Source of the DNA: Lutjanus erythropterus
Lineage: Eukaryota; Chordata; Actinopteri; Lutjaniformes; Lutjanidae
DNA length: 64,000 bases
Assembly (NCBI GenBank): GCA_020091685.1
Contig: CM034606.1
Location: 15,469,695-15,533,694, forward strand
Direction of reading: 5' to 3'
The notes below the pieces were generated by a model. It had not been told where the DNA came from and ran no database searches. It worked only from the letters and a program-made list of their open reading frames with translations. Shown here in pieces: positions 24,868 to 37,600 of the stretch. How positions within the stretch are numbered: the first letter of the stretch is position 1; each line of letters begins with the position of its first letter. Made by a program: the position numbers and the translations under genes.

Positions 24868-26450
24868 GGACAATGTCAATGTCCACACTTAACACGTGTC
24901 TTTTTGCCTTGAGTTTGAACTGTTACAACTACCTGAACCCCAAGCAGCCATTACACAGGTAACTGTTTTAGTATGTGGACTTGAAGGTAGCATGAGTGCA
25001 AAGCATCAAGTTAAGCTAGAGAAACGGCTGCTTTAGGTTACATATGTCAAACTATTGTCATTGTATCTACAATACAATGACCGCTAGGCAAAAAATACTC
25101 TTGATAGAAAATGTTCTTTCCTACCTGAAAATATATATAATTTTTGGTCATAAAATCCAGACACATGCCAATTGCCTTGTGTGTGAAAAAGGAAATAGGA
25201 ATGTATGATATTGATTGCATCACGTTAGCTCTTTTCTGATTGATTTCACAGCGGTAAAACTAACCCAGTGTTTCAGTTTCACCTGGTCTCCTCAGTTTTA
25301 GACTTATTGAAATGATTCTTATCTGCTTTTGTATAGTTATTGTAAAACAAAAGGTTACAATGGAAATATGTTTCAGAAATTTTTCTCCACACAGTTTCTT
25401 ATTTCTTTTGTTTCTCCAAACCAGCTGTTTCTCTGATCCAAAACAAACTGCATAGAAATTCAAAACCATCCAACCTGACTAATTTGAAGACAACAGCTTC
25501 TTCAGATTGCACAGCTTTGCAAATAAGAATCAGATTTATTTCACTATCTATCAGTGTAGAAAACAAAAAGCAAATGTCGCAGAAGCCTAAATTAACACTT
25601 AGAAGCTTAAGAATCCCCCGTCCAAAGCATGAGATCACATCACTGCATTATAGCCATTAATTTGGCTTTTTTGTGAGCCCATGGTTGCTGTTTAATAATC
25701 ATGCAGGGTAGCTTTGATGCTTGTCTCTGAGGGACGTTGGTGTTGAATTTGATCAGACAGAGCGGCAAGAGCAAAGGCACCACAGCAGACACAAAGCATT
25801 TATTTTAGTTCTTATGCCTCAAATCAAACAATGCTGAAATAGTGTTTTCTTAACAGACAAAAAATACTGAAATGCTGTAGGTGTGAAGTCGCAGAGCAAC
25901 ACCGGAGAGAATGTTTTTCTGAAAAGTGAACTCATTGATTATTCATAAATATATTTCCACTGCAGTGGGAACTATTTTAGAAGGAAAAATCCCCTCATGC
26001 CATAGTAATAAGTTTTATTTTGGGGACTTTTCTTCTTTTACAAGACACAGTAGCAGGCGCTAACGTGAGTGAAACCATGGCAACAAACCAGACATATACG
26101 TACGTATGCGTGCTGTGAGTTCCACTAGCTCAGTGGGAAGATATGCGTGTCTCGGTGCACCGGCAGACTGGGATGTTTTCTCTGCTGTAAAAGCCTTTCC
26201 ACATGTGTCCATCTCAGACCTGCAGGAGCTTGACAGACCTGTCAAGACAAGAGCTGCTTTCTGAACAGAGTCATGAGAGAAAGTGATCGTCTCGTCATCT
26301 CTGCAGCTATAGGGAGGTCATCATTTAATTTGCAGCAGTGGCAGACTCAGGCTCTCTGAGGGGAAGGGGTGAAATAAAGGGCACCAGCATGCAGTATGCA
26401 TGTATGCGTTGGGGCACTAGGCCTAAAAGTCGTGATGCATTTTATTACAT
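24868..26450. other. Intergenic sequence, no gene seen
   Basis: AT-rich; no supported exon. An A-box-like TAGCTCAGTGGGAAG at 26128-26142 lacks a following B box and is not called as a tRNA or SINE. Confidence 0.4.
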
Positions 26451-26660
26451 TTTGTCTACTGGAAGGGCACCCAAGAAGACACTTTGCAGACTGTCTTGGA
26501 CATTATAGGCCATGCTAGAGAGCACTTTATCATGTTTGTCCACTGGAAGGGCACTCTAGAGGGCTGTCTTGTCATGTTTTGTCTACCACAGGGACACCCA
26601 AGAGGGCACATTTGTGGCATTTTTTCGAACACTGGGCACCAGGGAGGGCGATAGGCCCTC
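26451..26660. repeat. Degenerate minisatellite-like tandem repeat
   Basis: Three to four units of uneven length (about 40-85 bp) share TTTGTC(C/T)AC, GGAAGGGCAC and AGAGGGC. It may derive from a larger interspersed repeat. Confidence 0.6.
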
Positions 26661-27179
26661 TTGAGTCCACCAGTGATTTGGAACCTGAAGTTAGAAAGCA
26701 AGCCTTGTGGATTTGGGGTTTTTGCTTTACAGGAAGCTTGTTTACAAATCTAGATTCATGATTTTACAAAGCTCGAGATTAAAGATGGATAAACACTGAA
26801 TAGCTATGAGCCAAGACTTGCATGTTGACATTGTGACTGTGTGCTTCAGTGGGAAAGGCACAGCTACTCTCTGTGTGTCTCTTTAAACAAAGCTGAATGT
26901 GTCTTTATATGGCAGTGCAGCGGCAGCGTGCATATGAACGATCCAGGCAGGAATCTGTTGGCTCATCTCATTTCTCTCATCCCCTTCCCTCTGGCAGTGG
27001 GTATACTGAAGGACCACAGTTGTCACCACAGCACATAGTGAGAATATTATTATTCAGTAAGACAGCGAAAAGCCTGCGGACCATCATTCTAATGGGATTG
27101 CAGGAATACAATGGGTGGCATTTTGAAGTGGGAACAAGATGAAGTGTTTGTGTCAGTCTTTATCAAAATATAGAGTCAT

Positions 27180-27800
27180 AACCATTGCTTGTCATTTGTC
27201 ATTATTAAAGCGAGAAAGCCAAGCTTATAAATCATGCCTTCACGGTGCGGTGAGCAACAGACGCTACAGAAATATTTCTGTGCTTATAACTGAGGTCACT
27301 TCATGACAAAAGCATTTAAATCGCTGTATTTTTTCCTCCTAATCTGCTCTATTTATTCCTACAAAATTTGCATAATGTCAGTCCCTCCTGGAGCCACAAA
27401 CTACCTCAAACTGGCGGGGGAATTTCATTTGATGCATGTTATTATCTTCCTCGCCGCTAAATTAACAATATTGTTGCTCATAAGGGATTTCATGCGCACA
27501 AATCACATCCTCTTTGTCTTTCTATATTTCTGTTTTTATCTCTCTTTTCCCCTTCCCCTCCTTTTTCTCCCCTTTGCAACCCTGGCCTCTGATAGCTCAG
27601 AGGAACTAAATCCTGCTGATGTGTCTCCCTTGATCTGAAATTTATTAGAGGAAGATCTGTTTTGCCTCCGGCATGTCGCTCTGCCATTCCAGCTGTCCCG
27701 TTCAATTGCATTGTATATTTTTAGCCTGGTTTGGAGTGAAGGCATATTTCTATACAGCTGGATTAATATAATGTTCAATTGGTATTTTCTCTTTCATGCC
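27180..27800. other. Candidate conserved non-coding block
   Basis: Non-repetitive, moderately CpG-containing sequence with AT-rich homeodomain-type cores (for example CTAAATTAACAA, GCATTTAAATCG) between repeat-rich flanks. Plus-strand frames (27303-27638) and minus frames are open but without recognised domains. The call is by character only. Confidence 0.25.
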
Positions 27801-28394
27801 TGTGAGTGCCTTTTTGTTCACTTCTCAGCTGTTGTTGGAAAACAGTCATGGAGTCATATGTGGATTATTACAAAGAGGAAGTTTTTCTTTATTTCTGATT
27901 GTCTTTTGGCCCATGTAATAGGGAACACACAAAGATGTTTGCCTCTTTGGTTTATCTGCCTTGGCTGCAGCCAACTCTCCCCTGTTATTTCGCAGCACAT
28001 GTTAAGAAGAAACACTCAAATGCACACTGATTCACTTTAATGCGACTCGTAAACGCAGGTCTGTGTCCTACATCCCTTTCTCTTTCAAATAGCATATAAT
28101 TAGCCTCTTTCTGTCTTGACGTATTCATCCTTTTCATCAGCTCCTTTCTTTTTCTCTTCTTTGTGGCTGTGAATGTGACTCTTCAGTCAGTATGTGCAGA
28201 TTATTCTCCAAATGTCTTCCTCTCATTTCTTCTTAGTGGTTTGTTCCTGTCATGACGTGTGAGGAAAGAAGATGAAGTTGCTTTGTGCGTCTGGTGCAAA
28301 CTGAACCAGTATCCCAGCTGGTATGCAACATATACCCAGCCAGCACTGATATCAGATACGGGAACATCCGCTGGCTCTAAAATGAAAAGTCTTC

Positions 28395-28490
28395 AACTCA
28401 GATTTGATTGCCAGCAAGAGGGACAGATCAACATTCCTGCAGGACCAGGCCAACTGTTGACAGGCCACACAGATGCACACACAGACACTA
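28395..28490 (+). repeat. Local direct repeat, copy A
   Basis: About 80 bp sharing GATTTGATTGCCA, GGGACAG and TCAACAT in order with 29040-29125. The two copies are about 645 bp apart in the same orientation. Confidence 0.5.
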
Positions 28491-29039
28491 AATAATCCAG
28501 CCTCTACTTATGAAAGATGGAAGATGTGCAGCAGACACTTCCAAACTGAAAAAGATGACACATGGAGTTTTCTTTAGTTCAACTTCGGTATCCAAAATGT
28601 TGAGAGGCATTTGAGGAGAAGTTTATTTGCTTTGAAAGATTCCAAGCTAATATATATTTTTATTTTGGTTTAAGAGTTCTCATTTCCTGTCATGTTGGAA
28701 GAGAACAAGATCTCTTTCCATGTGCTCCTCTGACAGTATCTGCGTATTTGTGTGTGTGAGAGATTCTCAACTTGTGGTTAAGTCAATAGGAGAGGGGTGT
28801 TTGCTATGGCACAATGCCCAGACATCTTGGAGATAGAAGACACGGTATGCATGAACACAAATCTCATGCATCACTCTCTTGTACAGGTAGCATATGCATG
28901 CAAAAGTTAAAGCTGATGACACTGTGTGACACATGCGAGCTGCACTACATAAACAAATCTGGTCTAGCGCTCAGATCTGAGATAATTTAGACTGTCTGCT
29001 GTAGGAATGCAAACCTCCCAGGAAATACAATCTGCTCTT

Positions 29040-29125
29040 TTCAGATCTGATTTGATTGCCAAGAAGGGGGACAGGTCAACATACCACGACGGCACAGTCA
29101 CACACATAAAGCCACAGATGAAGAC
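29040..29125 (+). repeat. Local direct repeat, copy B
   Basis: Partner of 28395-28490. The match is strongest over its first 50 bp and then decays into CA-rich sequence with AGCCACAG. Confidence 0.5.
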
Positions 29126-29501
29126 TTCTCATGACAGCAAACAAACACACAAAACAGACAGACAGTTATTGTTGGGAAAGTGAGACCGCAGAGACTTTAT
29201 TTCTGAATACCTAATGAGAAAACGTAACCCTCTTGGACTCGTGAAGAAAAACACAAATACAGATACTGTAGGTGCAGGGTCATTCAAACTGGGTGATAGC
29301 CAGCCGTCGCAGTGTCTCCACTCTGTTCCTTGCAAAGGGCCAAAATATCTGGGATCTGTTGTTCAGCATGGTCACAAACAACTAGAACTGATACTGACAC
29401 GAGACAGGAAAATAATAACCTCATATGTTCATGACCTCATGTGGATTTAGTTCTAAATATTTCCTGCTCACGAAAACGCAAACCAGTGCTCAATAATAAT
29501 T

Positions 29502-29517
29502 AAAAAAAAAAAAAAAA
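29502..29517. repeat. A16 homopolymer
   Basis: Uninterrupted run of adenines. Confidence 0.95.
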
Positions 29518-29669
29518 CTATATTGCAACACTTGTAACATTTGTTGGTTGTTTGTTAAGTTTTTTAAGAGTGTCTTTCTTTAATCAAACTCTAAAAAGAT
29601 ATAAATAGTACAGAAGTCAAGAGTGGTCAAGCTCTGCTATTTTTTAATACTGAGATCACCAATTAATTA

Positions 29670-30050
29670 TTCTCTCAACTCAAGATAACAAACTTATTTT
29701 TGTGTCCATACAGCATTTCTTTTTTCAGTTATTCCCATTTTGATCACCTTCAGATCACTGTCATAACTGCTGGGGAGGATTCATAACTAAATAATAAGTC
29801 AATTAATAAACATGAAGTTTTGTTCGCTGCAGTTACAATAATTTTAGCATTCTCCATAATTATCTCAGGATCTTGAGAAAACAAAAATCGTTTTCTTATA
29901 ATAAATTATCTCATTAGTTTGAGAAATTTGTGTTTTGGTTTCTCAAGATAACAAGATACATCGACCTATTATCACAGGAAAACGAGATTTGTTATCTCAA
30001 GAAAACAAAATAAATAACTTGTGATCTCAAGATAATGTAATTAAAGAAAA
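29670..30050. repeat. Cluster of degenerate CTCAAGATAACAA motifs
   Basis: The motif or its close variants occur at about 29680, 29944, 29994 and 30024, and inverted or variant forms occur around 29870-29925. This gives an imperfect palindromic cluster of the kind seen in fish MITE-like repeats. Confidence 0.5.
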
Positions 30051-30897
30051 TAATTGCAAGCAGGGTCATTCTTGGCTTCCACAGAACCACAGAAGTTATG
30101 ATTTTTGTTTTTGTCCATACCCAGGACCGGTCAGGTGAATTCTCTTCCAGGTGATGATTTGATTAACCTGACAAGTCAAAACCACATCAACCAAAACAAC
30201 CCTGACAAAGTGTTTAATGCTACATTAACACTGCAAGTGTAAGGACATTAGAGCAGAGAAACCACAGTAATAGTCAGTGTTTTCGTTAGTTCTTTTTTTT
30301 CTTTTCATTGCAGGGTCAGTATCACCATCTTCAACATTTCACAGCACAAGCTTCAAATAGAAAGTGGCAGTTCTGGATTGAAGCGGAAACCAAGAATGTT
30401 TTGCTGAAATAAATATTTCATGAAGTTTGAAATGTGAAAAAGGCAATATTTGTGTGCGGTGTGTGTGTGTGTGTACAGTGCTATGGGTCATTATGATAAT
30501 TGCTGCGGCAAAGTTATTATTTTCTGCTGAAGTGCAGATTCAGACACACAGGAAGACCAGAATGAGATGTAATATGAAGGCTTCTTCTTTCATTACATTC
30601 TCAATATGAATAGGAATGCATATGTTCAGCCATGATGGGAGTTGAATGCAACAACCCAGTAATTTTCTTCAGTCTGCTCACATCCACTGGCAACCCAAAA
30701 GACAATCAACCCCAAATCCAATATCTTTCCTATTACCTTCAAGCACTATATAACCAAATATACATTTCTGTGTCAGTCTTGTGACCAAATCCAAATATCT
30801 GTGATGACCCTGCACACACACACACACATACATGCTAAGTAGCTGACACAGAGCTGCGTATGCCACAAACCCCAGCTACTCCTTTGTCATACCACTG

Positions 30898-31085
30898 TAC
30901 TTTCCTCTTAGCCATGCTAGCAGCATGGCTTCCTGGATGGTGATGTCATTCGGTCAGTTCGACACTTCAGTCCAGAATGAAATATTCTGCCAACTATTGA
31001 ATGGATTCAATGAAATTTAGTACAGAGATTCATGGTCCCAAGTGGTAAAATCCAAGTGACTTTGGTGACCTGGTGACTTCTGTTG
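30898..31085. repeat. Interspersed repeat fragment
   Basis: Contains CAACTATTGAATGGATT, ATGAAATTTAGTACAGA and ATTCATGGTCCCAAG followed by GTGACTTTGGTGACC, the order found in a common percomorph interspersed repeat (ascribed from memory of such sequence). Confidence 0.55.
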
Positions 31086-31331
31086 ATTACGGGATATGTA
31101 GTGCTTGGTCAATAATAACCTGATACCAAGTTACCAGTCAATCAATACCTGTTTTTGATCATTTTTATACTCAAACAAAAGTACTATTTGCAGTGTAAGA
31201 CACTTTGACCCACCCTTCCCAAGCCGCCTCCCTGGTGGCAGAATGATGTCATGCTACATCTTCTTGTCACCATGACAACAAAGATTTCCTCACCTTAATC
31301 GAGACATTTTTGTGCCTAGACATAACCACAC

Positions 31332-31637
31332 CTTAAAGCTACAACAAGGAACTTTGATATTGTGTTAATTTTGGAGGCCTCTCTAGACAAAAGCAGGAGT
31401 GTTTCCTCTGTCATAACCATAAATTTTAATGCTAAAAATGAAATTATCCAAATAAAAATCTCCTCCTCACTGTTACTTTGCCTGGGAAAATGTAAACAGG
31501 CTTATTTCATCTGACTTCACGGAGATTCCAACCCCGTGGCAGGCATTAAAAATAACTATATAGAAATCTTCTCATGGATGTCGTTGGTTGCTTATGTAGG
31601 TCATATAAAGATATCAGTATTAAATGCAGACTGTAAG
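31332..31637 (+). mobile_element. Unclassified TIR element, family R2 copy A
   Basis: Starts CTTAAAGCTACAACAAGGAA. Its interior shares ACAAAAGC, CTTTGCCTGGGAAAAT and CTTATTTCATCTGA-type landmarks with 33616-33964. The right terminus is decayed. Confidence 0.6.
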
Positions 31638-33022
31638 GCACATAACCACACAGTTAAGTTGTGGAAGGCTTAACATAGTGTTGACAGATTTTAAAAAAGG
31701 GTCATATTTTATTTTTATGACAGTCATTTGTACTGTTTATGGACGGCACTGACCAAGGATGTCCTGAAAACGTTCATATCGGTCTTTTTGGGGAAACTGA
31801 GACAAAATATTTCTTTGTTGTTATGTTTTTATCAACCCAGTGGATTAGTTTCAGCTATGTAATGATAATTAGAGCCTCACAAGATTGCAAATGATTTTAG
31901 GTCGCTTTGTGTTGCGTTCCACTTCCTACATATTATGCACATATAATAATAAACACTGATAATGAGGTATATCCACTGAATAGGTTCCTTGGGCTTATGT
32001 GATGAGTGCGTACTGTACATGTGTGTTTGTGTGCCTGAAACCCTGGAGGAGAAAATACTCTGGAGAATGCCGAATGGGAAATAGACACACACACACTCAC
32101 ATGCACAAACACGCACAAATTCACATGCATACAAAAACACGTAAATTTGAATGTAAATGCACACACCCCAAAGGAATCTTGCCAGTGTGTGATTAGATAC
32201 ACATCTTTTCAAGCAATCTGGAGCAAGCAGCAGGATCCTGGCAAATAATATTAGTTCTGCATAATTCTCATTTTGTTAAAGCTCTTCCGTCTTATTTTTG
32301 GATTCTGTTTCCATTCATAAGAGTTGGATGCTGCCGCGTCTTTGTGGATATATTCATGTGTGTGTTTACAAGCCTCTGTGTGCGCTTGAGTGCCTGTGCC
32401 AGAAATGTGATCTAAGCATACCTCGGGAAATGTGTATTGTAGTGAAAGAGAAGGGGACTAATTTCAGCTGATATGTCATGACTCATGATGTCAAAGAAAG
32501 AAAAAAATAGCCTCATCAAAGTGATTTCACTCACTATCTTTCCTCTAAGTCCTTTTTATCTAATCAAAAACATTTTCCTGTCCTTGGAACCGTCAAGAGC
32601 ACAAAAACAAGAGCTTTTATCTGGCTTCTACATTTTTAGTCGACCTTGTAAAAAATTCAAACCAAGAAAGACCTTGATCTTTTTGCGAACTGGAAGAATT
32701 TGCTGTTCTTGAGAGGAAAAAGTGGCAATATAGGACTCCCAAGTGGGCTCTGATGAATGTTTAATATGGCCATTTTCTAATGGTGCATTAAGCACATGGG
32801 CTACGGTATGAGTCAGCGCAGCATGACCACTTTGCACCAGAACCAACCTGCCTCAGAAGGATGGCAGTGTTGACTACAGTAAACACCTCCTGGATGACTA
32901 TACAGCTCTGCCTAAATATGAGACCAGGCTTTGATTTAAATAAGCTAGAGACTCACTGCATGCAGTAACAAGTGATTCATGCTTAACAGTAAATTCACCG
33001 TAATATTACCCTCGGGACTCAC

Positions 33023-33167
33023 TTTGTCACTCACTGATGACTTAATAATGATCTCATATATTTTTATCTCATAGGTATCATCATAACACTTCTGTATTCT
33101 TATGTATTCATCTTCACATAAGTTATTAGAACAATAATAAAAGTCTTTATCCTCAGGCAGGTCAACA
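33023..33167 (-). other. Exon-like open block, no gene recognised
   Basis: On the minus strand, CCCCCCAG precedes 145 bp that are open in one frame (about 48 residues, including YYCSNNLCED) and end GACAAA|GTGAGT, a consensus donor. The frame opens immediately after a stop, with no ATG upstream. No partner exon or known domain was found, so it is not called as coding. Confidence 0.15.
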
Positions 33168-33615
33168 CTGGGGGGATTGGAGGCAATTGTAAAGGTGGTC
33201 AATTGTAACACAAACAAATTCTCCAATCAGAAACAAGCTCAAGTGTGATATTAACTTTGCACACACTCAGTTGGATTCTCTCTCTGCCTGTGGAAGAGGA
33301 GCAGGATAATTTAACTTTGGCAGTTTTCAACAAAAAAAAAAGATTTTTAGGTATGTAAGTTACTTTTTGGATGTATAGTATTTCTCTTCTTCTGAAGTAA
33401 GTTTAGATGATTGCAAATTTAATCTTACATACATTTTATCTCAAGGTTATTGCTAAAAAATTAACATAACTAAACTATTCTGCACTGTGTTACAATTATC
33501 CCCGAGCCACTTGGTCCAGTGCAAGCACCTTGTTTGTCTGTGTTGACACACTTTTCTGTTAGAAAATGAACATATTGCACTAAATTTAAAATTACTTTTC
33601 ACACAATCCAAAAAT

Positions 33616-33964
33616 CTTAAAGCCTACTACAATGAACTTGTTTGTTGATTTTTGAGGCCCTTGTGGACAAAAGCGGTAGTGTTACCACCATCATAATAAC
33701 TGCAAAATATAAAGTCAAAAATAAAATGAACTAAATAAAAATCTTGTGCCGCTTCTCAGGTAATGTACTACACTCTGTAACTTTGCCTGGGAAAATATAA
33801 ACTCGGGCTTGTTTTGTCTGATTTCACAAAGAATCCGATTCTGTGGTGGGCACAAAAACTAGCCTTATAAAAATACCCAGTCTTCTCGCAGATGGTCTTG
33901 ATGAGTTAGTCATATTGAAGCAAAAGTAATAAACCAATTAAAAGCTCCTTGCACTAGCTTTAAG
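33616..33964 (+). mobile_element. Unclassified TIR element, family R2 copy B
   Basis: Starts CTTAAAGCCTACTACAATGA and ends CTCCTTGCACTAGCTTTAAG, giving an imperfect inverted pair of about 20 bp. Interior similar to 31332-31637 in the same orientation, about 2.3 kb apart. Confidence 0.6.
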
Positions 33965-34409
33965 TAACATTAAATATTGCAGCAGTTATGTGGTAACATT
34001 GAGGCATGCTTTTATTTGAGACAGAGTATTAACATGACTTATTTTGACAGTCATACAGACATGGTGTGGTTTGCATTATACGAACAGAACGTTTTAACTT
34101 CTTTGTATTTACCTCTTGCCTTTCATTTAAGAAATGTGAGTTGCTGTTGTTTTTGTGCTTGGACTTGATTATTCACAAATAGAACCGGAAACTAAAGGCA
34201 CTTTATTTGAATTATTTATAATCAATGAAATTATTAATAGCCCACAAAAAGGGGCCACAAAAAGAAACACTGACCTCAATAAACAGCAGACACTTGTAAA
34301 ATCCTCTCTGATGAGTTTTGAAAGTGTGACCTTGCGGACTGAATCTATCTGAGAGCAAATTATTCTCGCTTTATGCATTAATAGAATTTTTTATGTAATT
34401 AACATACCC

Positions 34410-34444
34410 CCTCCTCCTCTATTCTCCCTCCTCCTCCTCCTCCT
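34410..34444. repeat. CTC/CCT-rich polypyrimidine tract
   Basis: Imperfect CTC repeats just upstream of the golga7b CpG-rich promoter. Confidence 0.85.
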
Positions 34445-34619
34445 GCGATAACATTTGCAAGGGCGCGCGCCAGTCACGCACTCGCACGTGCACACTCGCT
34501 CGCTGGTGCCTCGCTCAGCTCTCCTGCCGCGCGCTATAGTCGCGTGTCCCGCACAGCACGAGCACACGGCTGTCGGTTTCAGCACGGGACAGATCCTCCT
34601 GCACCCTCTTTACTGCAAT
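34445..34619 (+). promoter_or_regulatory. golga7b: golga7b CpG-rich promoter and 5' UTR
   Basis: About 19 CpGs fall in roughly 130 bp (34460-34590), in sharp contrast to the flanking AT-rich DNA, with no TATA box at a suitable place. This is the usual architecture of a broadly initiating CpG-island promoter. It ends at the golga7b ATG (A at -3, G at +4). No upstream ATG was seen in this leader. Confidence 0.7.
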
Positions 34620-34631
34620 ATGGCGACAGAG
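34620..34631 (+). CDS. golga7b: golga7b coding exon 1 (MATE)
   Basis: Only four codons, ending GAG|GTAAG (donor 34632). It is too short to be found by ORF scanning and is accepted because MATE is the conserved golga7b N-terminus and joins in frame to exon 2. Confidence 0.93.
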
Positions 34632-37600
34632 GTAAGAAATTCTGCTGTTTAGCTGCATTTTCTTTTAGTATTCTGTGAACAAAACCCGGAAAAAAATGAT
34701 TCTGTGCATCCGTTTGTTTGTTTTTTGAAGAAATACAGGTGGAGAAATGCAGTCTTGTTGCCTTAACTGAGTGTTTTGCTTGTTGTGCCTCCGATTTCTG
34801 ATTCTTATCGTTCGTGTTTCGGCTGAATGTTGCATTAATTCAACCACTGGGTGCCTTATTATGAATTTGAAGTCGAGTCATGTAACGTTTTCTTCACGCA
34901 AGAAAATATTTTTCCTCCAGGAGCTTCAATTTCACTTACTTTCATCACTGTTTATGGGCTCTGTAATTGCAGACAGACACCCTCATCTGCAGAACTGACA
35001 TTTTCACATTTCCTTCACATTTTATTTTTATGCATTGTCGTGAGAAAAACAAAAAACAAACCAGTGTCATCCAGGTGGAGCATGTCCAGTCAGTTCAAAG
35101 CTTGGAAGACTAATGATGATGGGGCAGTCAGCACCATGGACAGGGACAGTCTCCCCCTCTGTCTTTCCCTCTGTCATACTTATAAATTAGCTTGGCAAGG
35201 CTCTGTCCTTGCATTTTAAATGGGGCCCACATAATGAAGCAGCTCTCTGGTGTCACACTCTCTCCATGTAATGAATGTTGTTATCATGATTGGCAGCTCC
35301 ACACAGCACTGAGCAGAAGATGCAGAGGGTCCATGGCAGATACGGTGTTGCTCAGGCAGTGTCACACAGTACAACTAGTTACTCCAGACAGCATCAACAG
35401 CAGTTTGCTGGTGTATTTTTAGCCTCAGTAATGCCTGGTGGCTCTCAGGCCAGGAGCACGTCTTCCTGTCTCCCCCCTTTTATGTCCTTGGTGATAATGC
35501 CGAAGACATCGCTGCCTTAGTTATCATAATAATGATCTCACTAGAGGAGACAGCCATTACTTTAGTGCAAGTTCTGGACAGCACACTCATGCATGTAATA
35601 TGCAAATGTATAGATATAGTGGAAAGTAGGGCTGCAACTAACCACAGCTGCAACGATTAGTCCGTTCTGAATTAATTATCAGTTGGATTGCCAACGGTTT
35701 CAATAATCGATCAGTTGGTTCGAGTAATTTTTTAAAGAAGAGAGTCAAAGTTCTCTAATTTCAGATTCTCAAATATGAATATTTTCTGGTTTCTTAAGTC
35801 CTCACGTAAACTAAATATCTTTGTGTTGTATTCAAAACAAGACATTTGAGGACATCATCTTCATTTTGTCATTTCATAGACCAAACAACTAATCACTTGA
35901 TAACGAATAATCTTCAGTTCAACTGACAATGAAAATAATCATTTTGTTGCAGCCCTATGACTAACAATTATTTTTTATTGTCAGTTAATCTCATGGTTAG
36001 TTTTTTTGGTCCATAACATGTAAGAAAATTGTGAAAAAGGTCCATCTGTATTTCCCAAAGACCAAGATGGCATCTTCAAATGTCTCGTTTTGTTCACAAC
36101 CCAAAGATATTCAGTTTACTGTCATACACAACTAAAGAAACCAGGAAACAGTCACTTTTGAGAAGCTGAAATCAAAGAACTTTGACTTTTCTTAAAAAAA
36201 AGACTCATTCTGATAAATCAACTATCAAAATATAGTTGGTGATGAATTTGATAGTTGACATCTATTTGATTATTTGATTTAATCTATTGAAAAGCATCCA
36301 AGTTGTTTTTCACAGGGCTGCAGGTAAAGGTGTAGTGGACAGTAAACTGGACAGGATTCATGATTGTTTTTTTCCCTGAGCTTGCAAGACATTGGCAGAG
36401 TGGCCCTGATTTCCTCTGGTGGTCTGCCAGTATCCCTGTCCAAGCCCCATCAATTACACACACACACATGCATGCACACACACAGATAGTGTGTGTGGAA
36501 GCGGGACAGATTTTATGTCCAAGGCCCATAAATTATCCATGGCATATTTAATGTGAACAGGCTGCTGCAGTTTGTATCCATCAGTGATTGGAGTTTGAGA
36601 TGAGCAGCACAGTTTACTTCCCATCATGCCTTTATCCACCCGTCTCTCTCTGTCCCTGTCTCATCGTATATTAAAACTCATTCCGTGACATTTCTTGTAT
36701 GCCAAGTCAGCAAATGACCACGTTAAGTGACTGAGTAACAATCAGCTCATACTGCAGACTGTTTGTGCTGCATGGACGCTCTCTGGATCCATTAAGTCCA
36801 CTCCTGCCAGATCCTCCTCTCAGTCTGTGGGCTAGCCCTGGCTCGAGTATTACGCTGTTGACGAATAATGTGTCGAAGCACGGTAATCATCTGGCAAAGG
36901 CTCAGCTCTCTACTGAAAACAATGCTTCACCTTTATCCTAAAAAAATAATGCCTCCTCTCTTCCAGCTTTGGTGCCACTGTCACTGATCTTCCACCTAGA
37001 TGTCATGGAAATGTGATTGTTTTGTCAACACTGTCTAAACTTTAATGATTTATAGGCCTCTGGCTAGCGCAGCTTGGCAGTAAACATGAAAAACCCTGCT
37101 CCCAATGGCAGAAAACCAGTTATATTACGAAGAGATGAAAAGAGAGAGCTGACAGTAAGAAAAATGCTGAAAAATGCTGAAAGAGCTGTGAGATGAGAAT
37201 TTACTTCTTGTGCTGTAATTGTGTGTGTGTGTGTGCGTGTGTGTGTGTGTGTGCCCTTTGCAGTGTCTGCCCACTGGCAGCACTCACCCATGCTGTTGCT
37301 CTGTGTTCCTTGAGTCGGAGTGACTAAACTAGGAAACATGTCAGAGCAGCGAGAGTCACACAGACCCACAGATCCAAGCTGGAGAGAATAACCAGTGGAG
37401 GGTATCAGGGTAGGAATAAAAGCAAATGACGAAGAAAATATGTTTAAAGTAGTTCACCCTTTCGTAAGAACTGGAGCAATTAAGGTATTATTCATACCAA
37501 CAATCTAATTACATTTTTTTGTGAAAATGTATTCTTTATGGATTTATGTACTGGACTATATGTAATTCATCAAATGTTTTGCTTTGTGTTATATATTTAT

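Noticed and set aside
26128..26142. Isolated A-box-like TAGCTCAGTGGGAAG
   Set aside because: No B box at a suitable distance and no SINE tail.
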